A program made the translations under genes and the position numbers. The notes beneath the pieces were generated by a model that made no database searches, had not been told where the DNA came from, and was given only the letters and a program-made list of their open reading frames with translations. A stretch of 51,741 bases of DNA from the NCBI RefSeq assembly GCF_924101635.2, contig NZ_CAKMAA020000076.1, positions 1-51,741 on the forward strand, in the 5' to 3' direction. Shown here in pieces: positions 18,619-27,793 of this stretch. Numbering within the stretch: position 1 is the first letter of the stretch; each line of letters begins with the position of its first letter. The stretch is from Candidatus Nitrotoga sp. HW29 (GTDB taxonomy: Bacteria > Pseudomonadota > Gammaproteobacteria > Burkholderiales > Gallionellaceae).

Positions 18619-19386
18619 ATGGCACGCCGGATAAGACATAAAGAACACGACAACCATGATCGCTGGCTAATTTCATACGCCGATTTCATCACGCTGTTAT
18701 TTGCCTTTTTTGTGGTGATGTATGCGATTTCTTCGGTTAATGAAAGTAAATATCAAATATTCAGTGCTTCATTGACTTCAGTATTTGGTAAACAAATAGT
18801 CAAACCCGAAGCAATTGTTCCAACCAACGATCAAGACTTATTGCTGAAATCCCTGGTGGACAGGAGGAACGCCAAGATAGCCGAACAACAGCAGGAAGCC
18901 ATGCAGGACATCGCCAAAAAAATCAACCAAGTTATGAGCGCCTTGATTAAAAATGGCCAAGTCAGTGTAATGCAGACTAATCGCGGTGTCGCAGTGGAAA
19001 TCAATGCCAGCGCGCTATTCAATCAAGGGGATGCAGTATTGCAAGGCGATGCAATCGATACACTGGCCGAAGTAGCGAAGGTGCTGGAGCAGGTCGATCT
19101 GGCCATTGAGGTTGAAGGGCATACCGATAACATCCCCATTAACACCCAGCAGTTTCCATCCAATTGGGAATTATCTTCAGCACGTGCCAGCAGCGTAGTG
19201 CGTTTATTTATCGAACAGGGATTAACACCACGACACCTGAAAGCAATAGGCTCTTCCGCCAACTACCCAGTCACATCCAATGATACGGCAGAAGGGCGGG
19301 CGCGAAATCGCCGAATTACGGTGACGATATTATCGCCTTCATTTGAGCGAACAACCCCAGCGCCTAAAGAGTCAACCCTCAAATAG
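18619..19386 (+). CDS. motD: flagellar motor stator protein, MotB family (MotD-type)
   Basis: A 255-residue partner of the preceding MotA-type protein that anchors the stator to peptidoglycan. It has a single N-terminal transmembrane helix with the conserved proton-binding Asp in WLISYADFITLLFAFFVVM. The C-terminal OmpA-like domain carries VEGHTDNIPINTQQFPSNW, ELSSARASSVVRLFIEQG and GRARNRRITVTIL. It is the last gene in the flagellar block (spacing 3 nt after motC). Confidence 0.93.
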   Translation: MARRIRHKEHDNHDRWLISYADFITLLFAFFVVMYAISSVNESKYQIFSASLTSVFGKQIVKPEAIVPTNDQDLLLKSLVDRRNAKIAEQQQEAMQDIAKKINQVMSALIKNGQVSVMQTNRGVAVEINASALFNQGDAVLQGDAIDTLAEVAKVLEQVDLAIEVEGHTDNIPINTQQFPSNWELSSARASSVVRLFIEQGLTPRHLKAIGSSANYPVTSNDTAEGRARNRRITVTILSPSFERTTPAPKESTLK

Positions 19387-19626
19387 TATAATTCATCATT
19401 CCCCGAAGGCTGGAACTTAGATTTTCTAATCAGCCAAAAATTCATGCATCTTTAATTCATTTAGAGAATCGTTAAATTTGTTGAGGAGGGTTTACATCCT
19501 ATAAATTGCCAGAAATAAATCTGGAACAGTTTATCGATCTATTCTTGATCTACCTTCGATACTAAGTTCAGGTAACATTGAGACTACAAACAATAAATAC
19601 CATTCACTTGGTCTCCCAAATTACAT

Positions 19627-20682
19627 ATGAATTCGCCAGAACTTCAGAAAAAAGCGTTTTTACTCCTGTTAACTATCGTTTCCATTGCATTCGGCTGGAT
19701 CGTGTGGCCATTTTTTGGGGCTGTTTTTTGGGGCTCCGTCCTTGCCATATTATTTACACCCCTTTATCGTCGTTTGCTCGTTGTAACGCGCGGCAGGAAA
19801 AATCTGACTGCGCTCGCCACTCTGATACTTTGTTTGGTTATTGTTATTCTCCCGCTAACATTTATTACCACTTCACTCGTACAAGAGGGCGTCAGTCTTT
19901 ACCAAAAACTTCAATCAGGAGAACTGCATTTCGGCACGTATTTTCAACAAATCATTAACGCCTTACCGCGATGGGTAGTCGAGCTACTGGATCGTTCCGG
20001 ATTTGGCAACGTCTCTGCGCTGCAAGACAAGATATCTGTCGGCGTGATGGAAGGCAGCAAATACATTGCGACCCAAGCTTTCACTATCGGTCAAAATACT
20101 TTTGATTTTATTATCAGTTTTGGAATCATGCTGTATTTGCTGTTCTTTTTGTTACGTGAAGGTTCTAGTTTGTCCGAACGGATCAAGCAAGCAATTCCAT
20201 TGAGTATGGAACACAAACGTCATTTACTCAGCAAATTCATCACGGTCATTCGTGCAACGGTAAAAGGCAATATCGTTGTAGCCGCGGTGCAAGGTGGGCT
20301 AGGCGGTTTGATCTTTTGGGTGCTTGATATTCAAGGGTCGCTGCTATGGGGCGTCCTGATGGCATTCCTTTCGCTTTTACCAATGGGGGCAGCGATCATC
20401 TGGGCACCCGTTGCAATTTATTTTCTCTTCACAGGTGAGATCTGGAACGGCGTGATCTTGCTCGCATTCGGCATGCTGGTGATCGGACTGATTGATAACA
20501 TTCTTCGGCCTGTACTCGTTGGCAAGGACACACAAATGCCAGACTACGTCGTACTTATTTCAACGCTTGGCGGCATGGCACTTTTTGGCCTCAACGGTTT
20601 CATCATCGGCCCGGTAATTGCTGCCATGTTTATTACTGTATGGGATCTCTTTTCTTTGTCGAAAGAAGCAGCTAACGAGTGA
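19627..20682 (+). CDS. AI-2E family (PerM/YdiK-like) transporter
   Basis: A 351-residue inner-membrane protein of the AI-2E (autoinducer-2 exporter-like, UPF0118) family. It has about eight transmembrane segments and the family's C-terminal hallmarks GALLWGVLMAFLSLLPMGA-like, DNILRPVLVGKDTQMPDYVV and GLNGFIIGPVIAAMF. Members range from quorum-signal or antiporter roles to unknown, so the substrate is not assignable. It is monocistronic. Confidence 0.88.
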   Translation: MNSPELQKKAFLLLLTIVSIAFGWIVWPFFGAVFWGSVLAILFTPLYRRLLVVTRGRKNLTALATLILCLVIVILPLTFITTSLVQEGVSLYQKLQSGELHFGTYFQQIINALPRWVVELLDRSGFGNVSALQDKISVGVMEGSKYIATQAFTIGQNTFDFIISFGIMLYLLFFLLREGSSLSERIKQAIPLSMEHKRHLLSKFITVIRATVKGNIVVAAVQGGLGGLIFWVLDIQGSLLWGVLMAFLSLLPMGAAIIWAPVAIYFLFTGEIWNGVILLAFGMLVIGLIDNILRPVLVGKDTQMPDYVVLISTLGGMALFGLNGFIIGPVIAAMFITVWDLFSLSKEAANE

Positions 20683-20777
20683 ATATCGTACGTGTATAAT
20701 TTTAAATTATTGTGCCAAATTTAATTGGCAACCAAAATAAAGTTTCTCTTTGAGAAGCTGTGCATGAAGGGACTGTT

Positions 20778-21677
20778 ATGAAATGGGCACTGGTCTCAAT
20801 TTATGTGATATCAGTTTTGACTGTACATTTTCGGGGTAAGGTTCGTCTTCCTTTCTTTCGTCAGATATTCGATCACTCATCCATCGTGGCACCGATGAAC
20901 CTGTTTATGTACCTGTTTTCAGGAGTTCCTTACACAGCCTATTTTCCTGTCAATAAATTCCAGGGCTTGGAATTACTGGAAAAAAACTGGGAATTAATCA
21001 GAGCTGAAGCGCTTAATCTGCAAGCCCTGGAAAAGATCAAAGCTGCGCAAAAAAATGATGATGCAGGCTTTAATTCGTTTTTTAAAAATGGATGGAAGCG
21101 CTTTTATTTAAAATGGTATGACGCCAGTCATCCGTCAGCTGAACAGTATTGTCCAAAAACAGTTGCACTTTTACACACTATTCCGTGCGTGAAAGCCGCT
21201 ATGTTTGCAGAATTGGGGCCAGGCGGCAAACTCAATGAACATCGCGACCCTTTCGCAGGATCACTGCGCTATCACCTAGGTTTGGTGACGCCCAATGATG
21301 ATCGCTGCTTTATAGAAGTCGATGGTCAGCGCTATAGCTGGCGGGATGGGCAGGCCGTTGTATTTGATGAAACCTATATTCATTGGGCTCAAAATGGATG
21401 CGACACCAATCGCATTATCCTGTTTTGTGACATTGAGCGCCCAATGCGCTATCGCTGGGCGCAAGTGATTAACAAATGGTTAGGCAGAACAATCATGACC
21501 GCAGCAAGCTCACCCAACGAAACCGGAGATCAAACGGGTGGCATCAACAAAATATTCCGTTTTGTTTGGTTGGCAGGCCAATACCGTCGAAAACTGAAAG
21601 CATGGAATCGATCTTTGTATTACGTGATTAAAGGAGGCTTAATTCTGGCAGTAGGAGCTTTGATCATTTGGATATAA
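20778..21677 (+). CDS. LpxO-like aspartyl/asparaginyl beta-hydroxylase (lipid A hydroxylase)
   Basis: A Fe(II)/2-oxoglutarate dioxygenase of the Asp/Asn beta-hydroxylase family, most like LpxO, which adds a 2-hydroxyl to a lipid A acyl chain at the inner membrane. The start is set at ATG 20778, which has GAAGGGA 5 nt upstream; a GTG at 20760 is less likely. Residues 1-20 form an N-terminal transmembrane helix. The catalytic core is visible as KLNEHRDPFAGSLRYHLGL (HxD-type iron ligand), FIEVDGQRYSWRDGQAVVFD and ETYIHWAQNGCDTNRIILF (distal His and 2-OG Arg). A C-terminal transmembrane segment ends the protein. It fits the window's theme of LPS modification. Confidence 0.85.
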   Translation: MKWALVSIYVISVLTVHFRGKVRLPFFRQIFDHSSIVAPMNLFMYLFSGVPYTAYFPVNKFQGLELLEKNWELIRAEALNLQALEKIKAAQKNDDAGFNSFFKNGWKRFYLKWYDASHPSAEQYCPKTVALLHTIPCVKAAMFAELGPGGKLNEHRDPFAGSLRYHLGLVTPNDDRCFIEVDGQRYSWRDGQAVVFDETYIHWAQNGCDTNRIILFCDIERPMRYRWAQVINKWLGRTIMTAASSPNETGDQTGGINKIFRFVWLAGQYRRKLKAWNRSLYYVIKGGLILAVGALIIWI

Positions 21678-21686
21678 TTATTCAGA

Positions 21687-21945
21687 TCAGGGTAGTGGTT
21701 TAAAATCAATTTTTTTGTACAACTGCGCTAACACTGCAGGCAGCGTGTGGCGCACTCCATCAAAGCTTCGACCGCAAAACGGCCATATGCACTCTTAATG
21801 AAATTGCTTTCCCCATGCCCGGAATCAGCCGCTCCCCGACCCAGTTCATGAAAGACTGATTCGCTCCCCGCATGATTTTTAAAGACTGATAATACAGCTC
21901 CCATTTGTTAAAAGATGGGAACCCGGACAACTCATATTTGTCCAT
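21687..21945 (-). pseudogene. frameshifted remnant of an unidentified gene
   Basis: An ATG at 21945 opens a 61-codon frame (starting MDKYELSGFPSFNKWELYY, then VGERLIPGMGKAISLRVHM) that stops at 21760. Shifting frame near 21775 continues protein-like sequence (FCGRSFDGVRHTLPAVL, then AQLYKKIDFKPLP) to a stop at 21687. The combined composition looks like the C-terminal end of a real protein with one indel. A stop lies four codons upstream of the ATG and there is no ribosome-binding site, so the 5' part is also lost. I do not recognise the family. Confidence 0.4.
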
Positions 21946-22049
21946 ATTTTTGCATTACACCTTTAACATACTCCCAAAATTTTAGGCCTTGGGGTAAGCT
22001 TACATACCTAATTAATCATTTTAATCATTCAATACAAATTATAGACACT

Positions 22050-23714
22050 ATGGCTCAATATGTTTTTACCATGAACCGCGTGGGCAAGATCGTTCCGCCC
22101 AAACGCCAAATTCTCAAAGATATTTCCCTCAGTTTCTTCCCCGGTGCCAAGATTGGCTTGCTGGGACTGAATGGCTCAGGCAAATCCACCGTGCTGAAAA
22201 TCATGGCTGGAGTAGATAAGGATTTCGAAGGCGAAGCCATGCCGATGCCGAACTTGAATATCGGCTACCTGCCGCAAGAACCACAGCTTAGCCCGGAACA
22301 GACCGTGCGCGATGCAGTGCAGGAAGGACTGGGGGAAGTATTCAGTGCGCAAAAAAAACTGGATGAAGTGTATGCCGCCTATGCTGATCCCGATGCCGAT
22401 TTTGATGCGCTGGCTGCCGAACAGGCGCGACTCGAAGCCATCATCGCTGCCAGTGACGGAAATGCGGATCAACAAATGGAAATTGCTGCCGATGCATTAC
22501 GTCTGCCCGAGTGGGATGCCGTAATCAAAAATCTTTCTGGTGGCGAAAAGCGTCGCGTTGCGCTGTGCAAGTTGCTGCTGTCCAAGCCGGACATGTTGTT
22601 GTTGGATGAACCTACCAACCATTTGGATGCCGAGTCGGTAGAATGGCTGGAACAATTTCTTTTACGCTTCCCTGGCACCGTGGTGGCGGTAACACATGAT
22701 CGCTACTTCCTTGACAATGCCGCCGAGTGGATTTTAGAACTCGATCGTGGCCACGGCATTCCGTGGAAGGGAAACTATTCAAGTTGGCTGGACCAAAAAG
22801 GAGCAAGACTCAAGCAAGAAGAATCCTCTGAGTCCGCGCGTCAGAAGGCGCTCAGTAAGGAATTGGAATGGGTACGCCAGAACCCCAAAGGACGGCAGGC
22901 AAAATCAAAGGCACGTATCGCCCGCTTTGAGGAATTAAATTCGCAGGAATATCAAAAGCGCAATGAGACCCAGGAAATTTTTATTCCCGTGGCCGACAGG
23001 CTGGGTAATGAGGTTATCGAGTTTAACAATGTTTCTAAAGCGTATGGCGACCGACTGCTGATTGACAATCTCAGCCTTAAAATCCCGCCCGGCGCTATCG
23101 TCGGCATTATTGGTCCCAACGGCGCGGGTAAGTCGACGCTGTTCCGCATGCTAACTGGAAAAGAAAAACCGGATTCAGGTGAAATAAAGATCGGATCAAC
23201 AGTCAAAATCTCGCATGTAGACCAATCGCGCGATGCGCTGGAGAGTGACAAGACCGTGTTCGATGTTATTTCCGGCGGTAATGACATTCTTACCGTGGGC
23301 AAATTTGAGACGCCTTCGCGCGCCTACATCGGTCGCTTTAACTTTAAGGGCGCAGATCAGCAAAAGCTGGTCGGAAATCTTTCGGGTGGCGAACGTGGGC
23401 GCCTGCACTTGGCAAAAACGCTTATCTCGGGTGGCAATGTTTTATTGCTGGATGAACCTTCCAACGATCTCGACGTGGAAACCCTGCGTGCGCTTGAAGA
23501 TGCACTGCTGGAATTCGCCGGCTGTGTACTGGTTATCTCGCATGATCGCTGGTTTTTGGATCGTATCGCTACCCATATCCTGGCCTTTGAAGGCAACTCC
23601 CAGGTCACTTTTTTCGATGGTAATTATCAGGAATACGAAGCGGATAAAAAGAAGCGTTTGGGTGAAGAAGGAGCAAAGCCAAAACGAATTCGATATAAAC
23701 CGATTAGTCGGTGA
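22050..23714 (+). CDS. ettA: EttA, energy-dependent translational throttle ABC-F ATPase
   Basis: An ABC-F protein that binds the ribosomal E site and gates the first elongation step according to ATP level. The start is ATG 22050 (MAQYVFTMNRVGK, matching the family start), giving 554 residues against 555 in E. coli; the frame is open further upstream. It has two ABC domains with Walker A motifs GLNGSGKST and GPNGAGKST, signatures LSGGEKRRVAL and LSGGERGRLHL, Walker B LLLDEPTNHLDAES and LLLDEPSNDLDVET, and an arm/P-site interaction linker of Lys/Arg-rich helices between them. It is monocistronic. Confidence 0.97.
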   Translation: MAQYVFTMNRVGKIVPPKRQILKDISLSFFPGAKIGLLGLNGSGKSTVLKIMAGVDKDFEGEAMPMPNLNIGYLPQEPQLSPEQTVRDAVQEGLGEVFSAQKKLDEVYAAYADPDADFDALAAEQARLEAIIAASDGNADQQMEIAADALRLPEWDAVIKNLSGGEKRRVALCKLLLSKPDMLLLDEPTNHLDAESVEWLEQFLLRFPGTVVAVTHDRYFLDNAAEWILELDRGHGIPWKGNYSSWLDQKGARLKQEESSESARQKALSKELEWVRQNPKGRQAKSKARIARFEELNSQEYQKRNETQEIFIPVADRLGNEVIEFNNVSKAYGDRLLIDNLSLKIPPGAIVGIIGPNGAGKSTLFRMLTGKEKPDSGEIKIGSTVKISHVDQSRDALESDKTVFDVISGGNDILTVGKFETPSRAYIGRFNFKGADQQKLVGNLSGGERGRLHLAKTLISGGNVLLLDEPSNDLDVETLRALEDALLEFAGCVLVISHDRWFLDRIATHILAFEGNSQVTFFDGNYQEYEADKKKRLGEEGAKPKRIRYKPISR

Positions 23715-23780
23715 ATTTTGTTGGCAACAATGGAGAAAATTCCACCAGACTGTATTGTAATGTCGATTTTTTAGCCTTGA

Positions 23781-23789
23781 TGCTATAAC
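23781..23789 (+). promoter_or_regulatory. possible extended -10 promoter of sodB
   Basis: TGCTATAAC, an extended -10-like sequence, lies about 45 nt before the sodB ATG, with only a poor -35 (TGTCGA region) upstream. Candidate only. Confidence 0.3.
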
Positions 23790-23835
23790 TCGACTGTAAT
23801 TTTTAATCACTTGAACTTAAATTGAGGAGAACTAA

Positions 23836-24414
23836 ATGGAACACACTTTACCTGCACTACCTTATGCGATGGATGCACTGGCACCGCACATTTCCAAGGA
23901 AACACTGGAATATCACTATGGTAAACATCACCAAACCTATGTAACCAATCTCAATAACTTGATTAAAGGCACTGAGTTTGAGAACGCTACACTGGAAGAG
24001 ATTGTCAAAAAATCAAGCGGCGGCATTTTTAATAATGCGGCCCAAGTATGGAACCATACCTTTTACTGGAATGGCATGAAACCGAACGGTGGCGGTGTGC
24101 CAGCTGGCGCTTTGGCGGAGGGTATCAACAAGAAATGGGGGGGGGTTGAAGACTTTAAGAAAACATTCTCTGCTTCTTGCGTGGGTAATTTCGGCTCTGG
24201 CTGGACATGGCTGGTGAAGAAACCTGATGGCTCACTGGACATCGTTAACACCAGCAACGCCGCCACCCCCTTGTCCGGTACTGACAAGCCGTTATTGACT
24301 TGTGACGTATGGGAACACGCCTACTACATCGATTATCGCAACGCCCGCGCCAAGTATGTTGAAACCTTCTGGGGTTTGGTTAATTGGGATTTTGTAACGA
24401 AGAATTACGCGTAA
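23836..24414 (+). CDS. sodB: superoxide dismutase [Fe]
   Basis: A cytoplasmic iron superoxide dismutase, 192 residues. Metal ligands are visible: the first His in [13 protein letters not shown] (H26-type), the second in [11 protein letters not shown], and Asp and His in [14 protein letters not shown]. The Ala/Gln pattern [12 protein letters not shown] is typical of Fe- rather than Mn-type enzymes. A good AGGAGA ribosome-binding site precedes the ATG and a strong terminator follows. Confidence 0.97.
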   Translation: MEHTLPALPYAMDALAPHISKETLEYHYGKHHQTYVTNLNNLIKGTEFENATLEEIVKKSSGGIFNNAAQVWNHTFYWNGMKPNGGGVPAGALAEGINKKWGGVEDFKKTFSASCVGNFGSGWTWLVKKPDGSLDIVNTSNAATPLSGTDKPLLTCDVWEHAYYIDYRNARAKYVETFWGLVNWDFVTKNYA

Positions 24415-24435
24415 TTTTTAAAGTTTACGTAAAAT

Positions 24436-24464
24436 AAAAAATCCCGGGAGTCCCGGGATTTTTT
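24436..24464. terminator. bidirectional rho-independent terminator between sodB and the DUF192 gene
   Basis: Near-perfect palindrome AAAAAATCCCGG...CCGGGATTTTTT with a T-tract on both strands. It lies 21 nt after the sodB stop and 17 nt after the stop of the convergent DUF192 gene, so it can serve both. Confidence 0.9.
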
Positions 24465-24481
24465 ATTTTAATTTAGCAAAA

Positions 24482-24913
24482 TTAAAATCCTGCAGGCGCT
24501 TGCCTTAATCCTTGAACCATTTTTCCTCGTTTGATGCCGTTCCGGGTAAACCAGCCGCTATTCATTTCTAGTGCATACAATGCATCGCTTTGAGCATGAT
24601 GCGTCTCTTCGGTGTTAGGCTGCATTTCCTCAATGTTAAGGATGGCACCATCGGCGGCAATAAACGCAATACTCAACGGCAGTGGCGTATTCTTCATCCA
24701 AAAGCTATACCTGTCAGCTTTTTCAAAAATAAATAGCATGCCGCAATTTGCGCATAAACGACCGCGCTGCATAAGACCTTGTCCGCGGCTTTGCGGAGTG
24801 TTGGCAATTTCGGCATGAATACTGTGGTTGCCAATCTTTAATGAAATATTTTCGCCCCAGGCGGGTTGCAGGGCAAACAAGCAAAATAGGGATAAAGCAA
24901 AAAAAAATTTCAT
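24482..24913 (-). CDS. DUF192 family secreted protein
   Basis: A 143-residue protein with a signal peptide (MKFFFALSLFCLFALQPAWG) and a DUF192 domain. Landmarks are TPQSRGQGLMQR, GMLFIFEKADRYSFWMKNT, PLPLSIAFIAADGAILNIEEM and YALEMNSGWFTRNGI. The family folds as a small beta-barrel and is widespread as an envelope protein of unsettled function. It is convergent with sodB. Confidence 0.88.
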   Translation of the reverse strand: MKFFFALSLFCLFALQPAWGENISLKIGNHSIHAEIANTPQSRGQGLMQRGRLCANCGMLFIFEKADRYSFWMKNTPLPLSIAFIAADGAILNIEEMQPNTEETHHAQSDALYALEMNSGWFTRNGIKRGKMVQGLRQAPAGF

Positions 24914-24971
24914 GTCGAACTCTGATGTTTGTTAAAACCAGTTTAGCAGAAATGAAGCATGGTTTGATATC

Positions 24972-27005
24972 ATGGAACTGAGTTACCCTATGTTAAACAA
25001 GACAATCATTTATTCCAAAATTCACCTGCCAAATTGCCGCCTATCCGGCTTGATATTTTTTTGCCTGTTATCTTTGTCTGCGCCGCTCTATGCCGTTCAA
25101 ATCACATTAAATGTGGCAGACGTTGCCGCACCGAGCTTTACCGCACGCGGAATTAAAGTGGTATTGGCACAAGAGGGTTCGGCAGAATTTAGCATAGACG
25201 AATTGCATATGGCAGAAAAAATATGGCGCAAGGTACACATATACTGTACAGAATTTTTGCTCAATTCAGCTCACGTGACCTGCCATAAAGGTAAGCTGGA
25301 TGTGATTCCAGACTTGCCATTCACGTTTAGTTACGAATTTTCCTCGCAACAGTTGGAATTACAGTTTACCGCTAACGCTAATGAATTATGGCAGGTGAGC
25401 GCTGATTTCCGCGCAAAACCATGGCGCGCCACTGCACTCTTACGCAATGCGCAAAGCAAACGCTTGACAGACTTGCTTCCATCAAATGGAGCATTACCTA
25501 AACAAGGCACCTTGAATGGCACCTTGGTTATTCATGGCGATAAAGCGGGGGTAAGCAAAATCAACGCTGATCTGCAGTTGGCCGATTTGGCTGCTACAGA
25601 TGCAAGTGGCTTGCATGCCGCCGAAAAATTGAGCGGTAAGCTGCATATTAATGCAGATCGCGCAGGCCAAAAATGGAATTGGCGTGGCGCACTCGATTGG
25701 CAAGGTGGTGAACTGTTCTGGCAACCGTTGTATCTGCGCGGCGGGCATACGCTTCAAGCCTCTGGTCAGTGGGACGGAGCACAGCTACAAGTAACGCAAG
25801 CTGTGGTTAACCTGCCGGAAGTAGGCAAAATTGAGCTGAACGCACTGTGGGATATTAAAAAGAGCAACTTATTGGAAGGCCATTTGGTTGGAGAAAACCT
25901 TTCACTGGCGAATGGCTTTGCTAATTACGCCAAACCATTTATGGAACAAAGTATCTTGTCGGCGACGGCGCTGAAAGGACGTGCTGATGTGGATTGGCAA
26001 TACCGCAATGGCACCACCCAAGTATTGCTGCTTCAGCTGCACGATGTAGCGGTAGAGGACGGTGAAAAACGCTTTGCACTACACGGTCTTAATGCAGACA
26101 TTCCGTGGCATGCCCAATTGCAGAATGTAGCGCATGTGGCTTTTACTGACGGCGAACTGATGGGGTTACCACTGGGTGCAACACAATGGCAAATCCAGAT
26201 GCGTGGAATGGATTTCACTCTTCCAACTGCCACACTGCCTCTACTTGACGGCAAATTAGAGGTGAGCGATTTCCATATACATAACGTAAATAATATGTGG
26301 CAATGGAGTTTTTCCAGCACGTTGACTTCGATTTCCATGCAAAAGCTCAGCGCTGCATTGCATTGGCCTGAAATGTACGGCTCACTATCCGGCTTTATTC
26401 CAAAAATGAGTTATCTGAACAAATTGCTCAAGGTAGATGGCACCTTATTGTTTCGCGTATTCGATGGCACGGTACTGGCAAATAATTTGGAGTTATTTGA
26501 TCCATTCGGTCGCGCACCTCGACTGTCGGGCAATTTGGACATGCGAGAATTAGATCTCGACCTGCTCACACGCACTTTTTCTTTCGGCAATATTCAGGGA
26601 CGTATTGACTTGGGAGTGAACAACCTCGAACTGGTGAACTGGCTTCCGGTACGTTTTGATGCCAAGCTGGCGAGCAGCCCGGGAAAATATCGCAAGAAAA
26701 TCAGCCAAAAGGCGGTAGAAAATATTTCTTCGCTGGGCGGAGCAGGTGGGATTGCTGCCTTGCAGCGCAGCTTTCTACGTATCTTTGAAAATTTCGGTTA
26801 TGACCGCATCGGGCTAAGTTGTATGCTGCAGAATGACATCTGTACGATGGGAGGCGTGGAAAACAATGGCAACGTTTATACGATCGTAAAAGGTGGCGGC
26901 ATTCCCGCCATCACTGTGATCGGCTACAATCGCAAAGTGCATTGGAGTGAGCTATTAAACCGCTTGAAGCGGGTATCGCAGGACAATAAGGCAGTGATCA
27001 AATAA
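24972..27005 (+). CDS. ydbH: YdbH-like AsmA-family intermembrane lipid-transport protein
   Basis: A 677-residue envelope protein. It has an N-terminal membrane anchor (GLIFFCLLSLSAPLYAV), a long beta-rich middle typical of bridge-like AsmA/TamB-family proteins, and a C-terminal domain with NNLELFDPFGRAPRLSGNLDM and IQGRIDLGVNNLELVNW, then KISQKAVENISSLGGAGG and DRIGLSCMLQNDICTMGGVE, which match the C-terminal domain of YdbH. The two small genes downstream correspond to ynbE and ydbL, reproducing the E. coli ydbH-ynbE-ydbL operon. In E. coli YdbH and the lipoprotein YnbE form an inner-to-outer membrane bridge for glycerophospholipids. The start could also be ATG 24990. Confidence 0.85.
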   Translation: MELSYPMLNKTIIYSKIHLPNCRLSGLIFFCLLSLSAPLYAVQITLNVADVAAPSFTARGIKVVLAQEGSAEFSIDELHMAEKIWRKVHIYCTEFLLNSAHVTCHKGKLDVIPDLPFTFSYEFSSQQLELQFTANANELWQVSADFRAKPWRATALLRNAQSKRLTDLLPSNGALPKQGTLNGTLVIHGDKAGVSKINADLQLADLAATDASGLHAAEKLSGKLHINADRAGQKWNWRGALDWQGGELFWQPLYLRGGHTLQASGQWDGAQLQVTQAVVNLPEVGKIELNALWDIKKSNLLEGHLVGENLSLANGFANYAKPFMEQSILSATALKGRADVDWQYRNGTTQVLLLQLHDVAVEDGEKRFALHGLNADIPWHAQLQNVAHVAFTDGELMGLPLGATQWQIQMRGMDFTLPTATLPLLDGKLEVSDFHIHNVNNMWQWSFSSTLTSISMQKLSAALHWPEMYGSLSGFIPKMSYLNKLLKVDGTLLFRVFDGTVLANNLELFDPFGRAPRLSGNLDMRELDLDLLTRTFSFGNIQGRIDLGVNNLELVNWLPVRFDAKLASSPGKYRKKISQKAVENISSLGGAGGIAALQRSFLRIFENFGYDRIGLSCMLQNDICTMGGVENNGNVYTIVKGGGIPAITVIGYNRKVHWSELLNRLKRVSQDNKAVIK

Positions 27006-27017
27006 AGGAGGGGCACG

Positions 27018-27218
27018 ATGAAGAAAATCTGGACCGTACTACCCTTAGCAGGCATGGCACTAAGCGCCTGCGTGACCATCAATATTTATTTCCCCGCCGC
27101 AGCTGCGGAAAAAGCAGCGGACAAGATAATCGACGAAGTTTGGCAAACCGAAAAACCTGTTACGGCCCCGAAATCGGATAAATCTCCGTCTATCGCACCT
27201 GAAATTAAAAAGGAGTAA
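27018..27218 (+). CDS. ynbE: YnbE-like small lipoprotein
   Basis: A 66-residue lipoprotein with lipobox LSAC and mature start CVTINIYFPAAAAEKAADKI. A strong AAAGGAGG ribosome-binding site precedes the ATG, 12 nt after the ydbH stop. It matches YnbE in size, lipoprotein nature and operon position. In E. coli YnbE sits in the outer membrane and pairs with the C-terminus of YdbH. The tail (TEKPVTAPKSDKSPSIAPEI) is low-complexity and charged. Confidence 0.75.
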   Translation: MKKIWTVLPLAGMALSACVTINIYFPAAAAEKAADKIIDEVWQTEKPVTAPKSDKSPSIAPEIKKE

Positions 27219-27223
27219 CCAAT

Positions 27224-27640
27224 ATGAACCACTTAATTAAATTTTGTTTTGCACTGTTTGTACTGTGCACTTCTGCCGCTGCATCTGCCCAGGTAAACAT
27301 CGAAATTAACACCCCTGGTGTTGCCACTTTAAAGCAGTCAATGCAGGCACGTCATGCACAACTGGCAGAGTTCTATGCCAGTGGCGCGGTCGGACTGACT
27401 GCTGATGGTATGATCGCCTTACGCGATGCCAATGCCGTTCCAATGGCAGGACGCCAGAAAGTCAATGGACTGGTTGCAGCGGAGAATCAAGATCGTAAAG
27501 CGTTGTATGCCGAAATTGCGCGCGCTAATGCCCACCCTGAATGGGAAGGTGATATCCGCAATACATTCGCACAACGTTGGATACAGCATGCCCAAGCGGG
27601 CTGGTGGGTACAGAATGGCGGCAGTTGGACAAAGAAATAA
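27224..27640 (+). CDS. ydbL: YdbL-like periplasmic protein (DUF1318)
   Basis: A 138-residue protein with a signal peptide (LIKFCFALFVLCTSAAASA) and a DUF1318 domain: LKQSMQARHAQLAEFYASG, GLTADGMIALRDAN, then VNGLVAAENQDRKALYAEI and a tail FAQRWIQHAQAGWWVQNG. It has a good AAGGAG ribosome-binding site and starts 5 nt after ynbE. YdbL modulates the YdbH-YnbE bridge in E. coli. Confidence 0.85.
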   Translation: MNHLIKFCFALFVLCTSAAASAQVNIEINTPGVATLKQSMQARHAQLAEFYASGAVGLTADGMIALRDANAVPMAGRQKVNGLVAAENQDRKALYAEIARANAHPEWEGDIRNTFAQRWIQHAQAGWWVQNGGSWTKK

Positions 27641-27793
27641 TTATCAAGCGCTAGCAAAACTGATAGTTCCGTTACTCGACAGCAATCTAAATATCCAGGC
27701 AGGCAATTCGCCTCGTAAATACTTACTGATTTTATAATTCCAGGATTTTTTAATGTTTTCATTCATTCCAACTTTACAATACCATCGGTGTTG

